DNA of 64,000 bases from positions 2,542,001 through 2,606,000 of the forward strand of contig NC_083528.1 in assembly GCF_032362555.1 (NCBI RefSeq), read 5' to 3'. The notes under the pieces were generated by a model that saw nothing but the letters and a program-made list of their open reading frames with translations, had not been told where the DNA came from and searched no databases. Below are positions 35,101 through 46,800 of this stretch, piece after piece. Source of the stretch: Amyelois transitella (Eukaryota > Arthropoda > Insecta > Lepidoptera > Pyralidae). Position 1 is the stretch's first letter; each line of letters opens with the position of its first letter. Made by a program: the position numbers and the translations under genes.

Positions 35101-37765
35101 TTCGGTTTATATTATGATATATTAAATTTTGGACTAAAGAGTACAGAGAAAGACGGGCCGCTCTCTAAGAAGGATCTAACAAAGACAAACGGTAAGAAGA
35201 CAAAGCCTAAAGACAAAGATTCTAATATTTGACCACACCGCACTTACCTGAACACCGGATTCATCTCCAGAGGCGCTTGGGGCAGTTTCCTCGACCTTCT
35301 TGTCTGCAGAATGCAGAACGCTATCATGCAGACGAGGACCAACGCTGCTACGCCACATGTAACCTAAAATCAATAGATATGCATAAATGCTATTCTTCGG
35401 TTACTGAGTGATATTTTTTGAGTAGACTGACATTACAAACATACATTACATACATACATACTTCCTAAGCGTATATATCGCGCTTAGAAAGTGCAGAAGA
35501 GCACTAAAAAAATGTGTATATATTTTGTTACCCAAAACGAATATTGGACGAAACATTTAGAACTGACGTAAATTTATCTTAAGAGTTAATTCATAGAAGT
35601 CTTCAAATATACATACAATCGCGTCTTTATCCCTTGCGGTGTAGACAAAGCCAAAGCGTGGCCATTCAGCATTGAAAAGACTGAAAGGCCACGTTCGGCT
35701 GTATGGCTTAATGATGGAATTGGAATTTTATAACATTATTGCAAATTTTGGTGTGCACCACATTTGTTTAGTAAACAAATCTATATAGTATTGAAATAAA
35801 GTTCATTTTTGTTTATACCTGTAGCGCTATTTCCAGTATGTTAGGTGGCGTGTGCGGCGGCGGCGTGGCGGCGGGTATTAGGGCATTTACATAGTCACTG
35901 TACAGTGAATCTTCGGAATTTGGCGCTGAAACAAGTATTAAACTGATAAGTATCTTTCAATAGCGGCCTCTGTGGCGCAGTGGTAGCGCGTTTGTCTGTG
36001 ACACCGGGGGTCCGGTTCGAATCCCGGCCAGGGCATGATGAGAAACGAACTCTCTCTGATTGACATAGGTCCTGGTTTATCTATATGTATAAGTATTTAA
36101 TATAAAATAAAGTGTCGTTGGGTTAGTATCTCGTAACACAAGTCACGAACTTACTTAAAGGCTGGCTCAATCTGACCCGTATATATTTATTTATCACTAG
36201 CTGTGCCTGCGACTTCGTCCGCGTGGAATAGTTATTTTGGACATCATTGAAGCCCTCAAGGATGCTCCTTCCCCGATTTTTTTCAAATTTTTCATTACTT
36301 CTTCGCTCCTAATAGTTGCAGCTAGACGTTATATAGCCTAAAGCCTTCCTCGATAAATGGTCTATTCAACACAAAAATAATTTTTCAATTCGAACCAGTA
36401 GTTCTTGAGATTAGCGCATTCAAACAAACAAACAAACTCTTCAGTTTTATAATATTAAGTATAGATTAATCTAAGTGCCTATTTATACTAAAAAAAATAT
36501 TCTAATAGAGTTATTACGTTATGTAGGTACCTACAACTTACAAAAGAAAAAGAAATGAAAATAAAGTTGAAACGCCTGTGCAATACTATCTTGCCGTCGT
36601 CGGGTCTTCCCACACTCCCTTAGGGGAGTCGGAGTAGATTGGTCAGGGCTTTTGGCCCTCTTCAATGGCATCATCGCTGCCTACGACAGTAGGCAGGTCG
36701 ATGGAGCGGCCGTGGCGGCCTGGGTCTTCACGTCTTCATACACTGGGAATTCCCATCGGCGGCGGCGTCGTCACTGGTCGACGACGTCTGCCGCAAGGCA
36801 GCGAGGAGAGGGTTTCACCCGACGGTCCGGAGGGCGTGCGTGGAGCGGTGCGATGCCGTGCAGGTGGCTGTGTGATGACGCGTCCGCCCTCCCAAACATC
36901 TAGGTTCTCCCACTTCAGGTCCCTGAAGATCGTCGAGTTCCTCACGTAGCGCAGGGTTGTTTCCGACAACTGCTCTGAGACTTTGGTTCTCTTGGGCTCT
37001 GAGTCTTCTCCTGTTGGTCTCAGAGCAGTATGCGTACCACGCCGGGGCCGCGTACGTGAGGCGGGATCTGACGTACGTTTGGTAGATCCCGAGCTTCCTC
37101 CTCAGGGGGAGGCTGGAGGAGATAACTGCGTGAAGTCTTCCCCTGGCTGCCTTGGTCACGAAGCTTGCACTCGCCTCCCGCCCCTTTTATACCCTGCCGC
37201 CGCGAGACGCGTCGAGTGCAGCAACCGTTACGCAAAAATAATTCAGTATTTACGCGCGATGGCTTATTAGCGTATTTCATTTCATGTATAAGTTTGGTGT
37301 TTCTACACCGATTTCGATGTTTCTTTTTTTATTGAATAGGTATTTATATGAATTTTTAAGAATTACGAATGAGTGTAAGTGTTATTGGTATTATAAACGT
37401 CAGAGTATAGAATTATAATCAGAAATCTCCGAACTGCTAAGCTATTAGCAATTACACGTGTTATTGTGAGTCAACCATAACAGATAGACTTATGCTGTCG
37501 TGGGATATTTTTTTAATAATTTTATTTAGAATATTTCCGTAATACATGGTTTCGCTGTAGCTTTAACCATTAAGGCTGCACACGGGACGGAAGCTTAAAA
37601 AATCAAGTAACTTCTCCCGTTTTCCCAACATTTCCTTTCACTGCTCTGCTCCTACTGATTGTAGCGTAATGAGAAGTATACTATAACCTGCTCAGGAGTA
37701 TGAAGAATAACTGTACCAAGTTTCGTTAAAATCCGTCAAGTAGTTTTTGTTTCTATAAAGAACAT

Positions 37766-37810
<45 letters not shown>

Positions 37811-40800
37811 AATTTTACTGATTGCATTTTTGGCATCAGTATCGATCACTAATCACCCCCGGATAGTTATTTTGAAAATATATTCAATGTACAGAATTGA
37901 CCTCTCTACAGATTTATTATAAGTATAGATTTGTGTCAATGACTTTTTTGAGTAACGGTAGGACTGATTACAAACAGTAAATCTTATGGTGAGGGGTAAT
38001 ATCGTAAGAAATTATGCGCATTCAGGCAACCTAATGAGTAACCAGACTCCAATCTGGTCTAGTTCAAGTCACGGTCAGTCAGTGATTTCGCACTTTGAAA
38101 TTGTGGATAAACAGACTATGGGCTTTCTCACTTAGAAATTGTGGGTAATCGGACCAGAGGTACTTGCTGAAATAATCATTGACTCACCAATCAGTTCCAC
38201 AAACATCGTGTAGTTGGACCCGGAGTCAAGTGGACCGTCTCTCACTTCGATGAGGAACTCTTCTTCTCTGTGTATATTGTCAGTATGCTTGTTCAGTATC
38301 TGGTTGTTCGAGAAGTCTCTGCAACAAGAGGAAAGTATGAATTTAGCAAATATTTAATGCAACATCTCAATATATTCGAATAAAAATGATATAAGAGATG
38401 TACGCTGTTGTGACCAAACATCTTCTTAATATAAGTAAGAAGTCACTGAGCGACATATCAACGCACAGCTGAAAAAGCTGTGTATAGAGATTTGAAATTT
38501 GGTAAAAAGTTTCCTTATGTGGTCTGGAAGTACATTAAGGTTAGCGGATTTGACTGTATTCTTCGTTGAGCCGCGGGAGTACTGGTTTATCTCACCAGCA
38601 CCCACCAACCTTCAGGTTATCATCGCCGAATCATGGAAAGATCCATTTTCTTCTGTAACAGCGCACTCTTTTTTTGACTCGTCACAAAATCTCATTAGTG
38701 TCCCTTTAATTCTGTATTACTCACCCCCTATTTTTAAGGGCTGACGATACACGTTACTTGCAAAGCCATGCTGCGGGTGTACTCTAGTAAAACATTAATA
38801 ATTTATTACCTATCATCGCTGACGTCCAAATTCCTCCTCCGCCTTGTAGGCGCCTCAGGCGGGGGCTCCGCAGTGAAATCTTCCAGAAAGTCTGGGTCTA
38901 GAGTCGTTTCTGCCGTCGTCGCTGGCGTTGTTGTGCTCTGTCAATAGAAAACATTATTTTATAATCATAGATGGCCTCTGTGGCGCAGCGGCAATACGAT
39001 TGTCTGTGACACGGTAGGTCCCAGGTTCGAATCCGGGGTAGGGCATGATGAGAAACGAACTTTCTCTGATTGGTCTTACTTTGAGGCTAACTCGATCCGT
39101 GTAATTTATCCCGTACGAATTAATTTATTATAGACGTAGAGAAAAAGGCAGACGGAGTGTGGGATGAAAAAAAAAGTAAAGCATCGTAATGACTAAACAT
39201 GGACTTCCAGTAATTTAGATACCGTTGAATCCACCCAGTAAGAGATAACCTACATAAGATGCAAAAAGCTATAAAATTATAGGGAGCAGCAAATGTGAAT
39301 TCTCGTATAATGATAAAATTCTTTGATGATGATCACAACGCCTTCAGAATCAATGGGGTCAGGTTCATTGATCCACGTCTATACACACCTGCGCCAGAGT
39401 GACGCCGTCGCCCGCGCGGCGGGGCTCCCCGCGCGGGCGCAGCACGCAGCGGCGGCACTCCGCGCCGGCCAGCGCGGGGCTGTCGCGGCTGTAGATGGAG
39501 ACACCGTCGCCCAGCACTAGCTCCGAGTCCTGCGGGAACTGCTCGCTGGAAAGTGGGAAAGATGATTAGAATCGATCGATCGAATCGAGTTCCGTAGTAC
39601 GACACGCGCGACGCTGTTTTTATAGCGCGATAAGCTATCGCTGTTTCGTCAGTCAGTTAGGTATTCTCATATATATAGATAGGTACCCTGAAGAGTGAGC
39701 ATTAAAACAGGAGAAGAGAGTAGAATAAGTCCAAGACATCTTTACAACACCAAATTAGGCGTGATCAATAACCACTTCACTTAAAAATCTCACAATAATA
39801 ATGTGCCGTGTGTTTCCGTCACCATTAGAAAAGAAAGAATAGGACCACTCCATCTCTTTCCCATGGATGTCGTAAAAGGCGATTAAGGGAATGGCTTATA
39901 AACTTGCGATTCTTCCTTTAGGCGACAGAATAGCAACCTGTCACTATTTGAATCTCAATTCTATCATTAAGCTAAACAGCTGAACGTGGCCTATCAGTTT
40001 TTTTAAGACTGTTGCCTCTGTCTACCCCGCAAGGGATATGGACGTGATTATATGTATGTATGCATGTATAAAATGACAATTACTTGGTGATAACATCGGT
40101 GATGTAAGCGCCGAACACAGGATGTACCGCGTGCGCTTCCTCATAGTTGATGATGCTGATGTTCTTCGTAGGTGGCAGGTTCTTCAGCTCTTGGTGTGGA
40201 CGGAGGCGTATCATGTGTACCCTGGAATAACATGAGAATATGTAGACTTTTGTAAATATTGAACGCGATCCTCTTAATGTCAGGTTGGTTGGAAGAGATC
40301 CCACTTAGGGATAAGCCCGCCTTTTTAGTGTACTACTGTTTTATATTTGTAATGTACTCCTTTATTGAACAATGAAGCATTTACTTACTTACTCATTTTT
40401 CATCCTGATTTTGTCTTTAGTCAAGTAATTACACATTGTAACTCCCTTTTGAGCTCTATGTTTACTCTATTTGGTTCATGGAGCTTGTACCGAGTAAGCA
40501 CTTATTCCCTAAATAAAGTAAGGAGGTTAACAATAGTTTGATAGTTATACCGAATATTGGGAGACAGTTGCATTTAAATTATATATTTAAAGGGCCTTAT
40601 TTTGCTGCTACATATTCTGTTATACAACCGAATCTACATTTTTTTTGTACATACATACATACATATGGTCACTTCTATATCCCTTGCGGGGTAGACAGAG
40701 CCAGCAGTATTGAAAAGACTGAATGGCCACATTCAGCTATTTGGCTTAATGTTAGAATTAAGATTCAAATAGTGACAGGTTGCTAGGCCACCGCCCAAAA

Positions 40801-43800
40801 AACAATCCCAAGTTTGTAAGCCTATCCCTTGGTCGCCTTTTACGACATCCATGGGAAAGAGATGGAGTGGCCCTATTCTTTTTTGTATTGGTGCCGGGAA
40901 CCACACGGTTTTTTTTTGTGTAATGATGATGACTGATGACTTCGAGTCATTAAAATCTACCTGTAACAACAGATGGGGCCGTTTCTCTCAGAGATCCTGG
41001 GCAGGTACATTTTAAAAACGTAAGAGTTGCCGTTCTGTATCTGAAAACAAAAAGTTTCAAATTAAATAAAACTGAATAGTATCAATCAAATTGTATCGTA
41101 TGTCGTCGTATTGTAGTATCAAATAAAATTAAATAGTTATATTGGGCATCCTTGGAGCCCTCGAGGATGAAAAATTTCCCCCGTTTTTTTCACATTTTCC
41201 ATTATTTCTACGCTAATAATAGTTGCCGCGTGATGTTCCGGTTGACCCGCGACTTCGTCAGCGTACTTGCGGAGTTTGTTATTCTTTCACGCAAAAACTA
41301 CTGGACAGACTTTGATGAAATTTAGTACATGGGTAGAATATAGCCTAGAATAACACATAGAGTCGTTTTTATCCCGAAATTCTCACGGGAGCGAAGCCCA
41401 AGGGCGCAGCTAGTTACTTGCTATGGAGATCATATTCACCCCCCCATTTGAGTATTTTGGGGGACGATTTTGAAAAAAAAAAAGTAGCCTATGTCTGAAC
41501 GCGGGTCTTAAATTATACCTATACATACCAAATTTCATCAAAATCGGTTCAGTGGTTCGGCCGTGAAAGAGGAACAGACAGACAGTCAGACAGACTTTCG
41601 CATTTATAATATTAGTACGGATTTAACGGCACAGTCACCTTCCGCCAGCGCGGGCGCGGCGGCGCGTCGGGCAGCTCCCGCAGCGTGACGCAGGCGCGCG
41701 TCTCCTCCTTGCCGCGCCGGCGCATGCGCGTCATGGCGCTGAGGCGCACTGTGTACTGGGTGTTGGGCTGCAGGTCGTCGAACCTGATACAAAACAATTT
41801 TATTTTCGGGCTGCCTGGATGGATGTCGCAAAAGCCGACTTAGGAAAAGGCTTAAGCTTAGAGAAACTTGAGATTCTTCTTGTAGGCGATGAGCTGGCAA
41901 CCTGTCACTATTTAAATCTCAATGCCATCATTTAGCTATAAACTATTAGCTCTGTCTACCGCGCAAGGGATATAAATGTAATAAAAATTTTGTACGTATG
42001 TTTTCAGTTGATAGTGTCATGAAATACAGAAGGCTGTTCTTTCCGTTCAAAGAGCTTACCTGACACTTTTGGACTCATTTGTCATAAATTTCATGAGCGG
42101 TCCCCAGATAGCCTCCTTCCTCATTCCGTAGCGGTCCGTGTATGTCGCGTTACCGGTAAGTTCCAACTGAAATAAAATGCACACTTGTATATTTAAAAAT
42201 AATTTTACAGATTCATCAACAGCTAAGGAATGTTCCTTTGAATATGTACAAAATAAAATAAAATCTTATTGTCTTAAAATCAACTTGGTGGTAAAATATT
42301 TTTTTATATGTAACGCGGATAACATTCGCACAGTCAGATTTATTGATGTAATTTAAAATGTATGTAGGATCTGTCAATAGAATTTTTATAATTTCGTGGT
42401 ATCAAATTAAATTAAGTTGTTTATGAAAAAATTTCAATTTTTGTAATAACGTCAAGTGTAACCCACTCAAGTTTAAATTTAAAAAAAAACTTCTAATGAC
42501 AAAATAGGCCTGAAAAATCCTTACCGTATACCCCTTGATCTCCGCATTGGGTTTGTCCGGGGGCTCCCACGAGATGTTCATGACCCGGCTGGAGCACTCC
42601 ACGACGCGCACGTTCTTGGGCTCCCCCGGGATGCCGTCCAGCGTCGCCGCCTCCTTGTCCAGGGACCAGTTGCCGCAGCGCTTCAGGTCGCCGAATTCGG
42701 AGCAAGCCTGCGCCTGGAAGTAGACTTTCATTTTAATTTCTCCTCCGGATTCCTTGATATGTTTATATCAGCTTTATTGTGAACTTCATGATTTATTATA
42801 ACTCTTTGCAATATCACACCTATCTAGACTACTGAGACTTGTGTTAAGGGATGCCTTGAAATGTTTATAGCAGCTTTATTGTGAACTTCTTGATTTATTA
42901 TAACTCTTTGCAACATCACACCTATCTACTTGTACTACTACTGAGACTTGTGTTAAGGGATACTATCTTATCTTCTTCCTCCTGGTGTTTGTCCCAGCTA
43001 CAGTCTAAGACCATGATCTTGGATTGGGCAAATTAAATTTTGACATGACTGACCTCCACAACCTATCCCAAATTACTCGACCTTTAGCAAACATTAAACC
43101 CTATTTTATTTCCAACATAAGAAAAGACTTACCCTAAATATATAAGTACTGTATGGATCCAGTTTTCCAAACATATAAGGCAAATTCCTATTATCCCTCA
43201 TGTGTACAGCTGTCAACGGCTCGCTTTTCTCCGTGTTACTCTTCTTCCTAGCCTCCAGATTGTAGTAATGTATCAGATTGGCTATTTCATTAGGTATATC
43301 TCCTAATCCGAGGGTAACAGAAGTAGCCGAAAACCCGTTAATAGACAAGACTGGGACGTAACTAGGGTCTTCTGCTAGTGTTGTCACTGGAGGGAATTTG
43401 GCCGAATCAGTCCCATAATCAGTTAAAACCGTTATTTCTATAATGTACTCCTTAGACTTCTTTATATTGTTACGGATAATAGCTGAAGTTGCATTTGTTG
43501 GTGTGGGTTTATCCGTGTACGTTTTAGTTCCATTATTGTAAATCAATATGATGTATTTCTTGATCTTTCTATTGTTACTCTGGACGGTCCAATTGATGAA
43601 GATTTCAGACGTGCTTATAGCTATTGCATTTCCTATCTCAATTCGAGGTTTGTCGTACACTATGACATCGATTTCTCCAGATACCGTCTTATTAAAATCT
43701 TCGTCGGTTATTTCACAAATGTACGTTCCGTTTATGTTTTCGTTGTCATCTTTTGGTTCGCTATTGTTGAATGTGTACACGGTTTTGATAGTTTTGATGT

Positions 43801-46800
43801 CGATTTGTTGAAATGAAGTGAGGTAAGGTTCTTGCTTTACATCTTTTTTACGCCATTGAACTTCTTTTGGTGGTTTGTATACTGGAATAAAGTTTGTACT
43901 GAATATAATGGTTTAATCAGAGTTGTGATTAAACAAGTAAAAACAAAAAATTGTTTAAATTCTAGCAATGTAAGGTTTCTATGACTTTCAAGGCATTCAT
44001 TTAAAATATATTATTAAAACTGCATGTATCTTAAAATGCTTATGTTAACTACAAAACTAAAAAAAAAATTTTTTGTAAAAAACCTTGTCTTCTTTTATCT
44101 TCTGCTCTCATTGACCAAGTTTTCTTGAAGACATGATTTTAATGACAATTATACCTTCAAAAATGCAGTACAGCTCAAAATTCGTAGTATCAGTCTTGTT
44201 ATGTTCTACGGGTCCGCTCGTCTTGTTCAGCAGCTTGCTCTCGAACTTCAAGTCGAGCACCTGGGTGTGGTTGCCCACTGTGACGTCACCGTCCGTCACC
44301 AAGCACGTGTAGTTCCCGGCGTCCGATGACGTCACATTAGTTAAGACAACAGTTGAGGTCTGCTTCTTGATGGGATTTCCGTCCTCGTCCCTCGTCACGT
44401 TCTCTTCTCGGACGCTCTCTTTTATCCTGTAAGTACTGTATTGTTAATACAACTTCATGGGCTTTAAAAAAAAAATATTTTTGATTTCGATTTTAAGTGA
44501 TTGTTTAATTTCCCACTAAACATTTTCTAAATAAATGAGCATATAGAACAAAACACCCTCACGAACACGCATTTAGTCACGTCGATATCCTTTACGGAGT
44601 ACACAGTGCCAACAGTCTTAAAAAGACTGAAAGGCCATGTTCAGCTGTATGGCTTTATGATTAAATTGGGATTTAAATAGTGTTGTGAATAAATTTCCAG
44701 CCCATCATGTACAAGAGGACCCTTTGTCGCCTTTTACGACATCCATGGGAATGATGTAGAATGGTCCTATTTTAAAGTTTAAAAAAAGCAAGCATTAGCC
44801 AATTTCCATCTGTTGCAAATTGATGAATTTCTGAAAAATTAAATAAACTTTTTCAAATAATGAAAAGCCAAGATTGTCATAATCTCATTGCCTTGATGTT
44901 GATCAATGTAAGCTTAGTGATGGAAATCTTTTAAAATAAGATAAAGTGTTAATTATACCCACTTCAAAACAGAGCAATAATTGTTGTTTAACTTGCGTGT
45001 ATATTTTTATCTTTATCAGTTGCGGTATGAGTGTTAAAATATAAATAAATGTTGCTACAATACACTTATTGTCCTTGTTACTGCAATATGCCACACAATC
45101 AGTTTCCTCATTTCAGTATTTCTGAACTTGAAGACTTATAAAACTTGGGATTTTTCTTATGGGAATGGGCTAGCTAGCAACCTGTCACTATTTGAATCTC
45201 AGTGGTAATTTAATCTACAATTGAAAAATACTGACCTGTCACCAAACTCCAGTTTGATTCCATTGAATCTCCAAGTAACATTCATGGTCGGGTTGTGGGG
45301 TGTTACATTGCAGACCAAGGTGGCATTCTCTGCCACTTTCCCCTGGACTGCCACTTGGATGTCCAGACTCCATGCTGAAATGAAAAATAATTCAAATTCA
45401 TACTTTTAATCTGACCGCCTCTGTGGCGCAGCAGTAGCACCCTTGTCTGTGACATCGGAGGTCTCAGGTTTAAAATTCTGGCCATGGCATAAAGAGAAAC
45501 GAAATTGATTGATGGACATACATACACACATACATACATAAAATCACGCCTCTTTCCCGGAGGGGTAGGCAGAGACTACCTCTTTCCACTTGCCACGATC
45601 TCTGCATACTTCTTTCGCTTCGTCCACATTCATAACTCTCTTCATACAAGCTCGGCGGTTTCGGGTACTTTTGACCTGACCCTTTACCAGGACGTCCTTA
45701 ATTTGATCAAGATACGTTCGTCTAGGTCTTCCCACTCCGACCTTTCCCTCCACACTCTCCTTGTATATCTGCTTAGTCAACCTGCTTTCATTCATCCTCT
45801 CCACATGACCGAACCATCTTAACATACCCTTTTCTATTCCTGTAACTACATCTTCTTTCACATCACAACATTCCCTTATCACGCTGTTCCTTATCCTGTC
45901 ACTCAATTTCACACCCATCATACTCCTTAACGCTCTCATTTCCACTGCATTTATTCTGCTTTCATGCTTCTTTTGCCATACCCAACTTTCACTCCCATAC
46001 TTGATTGATGGACAGTTATAAATATAAAATTATTAACTTATAAAAGTATGTTATATATTATGTTAAAGAATGCATATTATAATTTATGAAATTATCTTGT
46101 TAATTAATTGCATTTTTTCTAACAAGGCCGTCCTAAAATAAATTTCTTTTATATGTATATTTTTTCAAGTGTTAGGGTAACTCAACTAGTTTATTGTTTA
46201 TTTAAATATATCTGTAAATCTTGTTTTTTTATAATTGAATAGCTCATAATTAAAACCTAAAGAAGACTATAAGCTATGAAAACAAATATCAGTTATTCAA
46301 ACTGGGAATTAATAACATATTAATAATGCATCACAAAGCTGACAACTATTCTAAATGGACAATAACCATCAAAATGACCCCCTACTTTGCCAAGATATAA
46401 GGATCCTGCAGTAACAAATTACATGAAAACTGGAACGGAACCTAGTCTATAGTTAGCGCTGCTGAAATTATTACAAGCAACAAAAGGTGCTATTTTCTTT
46501 ATAAATCTAGATGTGCCCAATATTTCATTAAGATCAGTTACAAGTGTGTAGAGGCACCTTACAAAGTATTGAAACATTTTATGATAATAAAGATACATAC
46601 ATATAATTACGTCTATTTCCCTTGCCAGGTAGACAGGGTGTTGACCCTGTCTACCTGGCAAGGGAAATAGACGTAGTCTTGAGAGGACTGAAAGGCTTCA
46701 CTCAGCTATAATAATGATAATATTTGGAAAATAAAGTCATCTAACACTTTGCACAGAGTATGAGTCTTAATACCTATTTATTTGCAGTGGCTTTGCATTC

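Noticed and set aside
36652-37270. Plus-strand frames over the GC-rich 36.7-37.3 kb block
   Set aside because: The minus strand carries the Jockey reverse-transcriptase homology; the plus frames are shadows.
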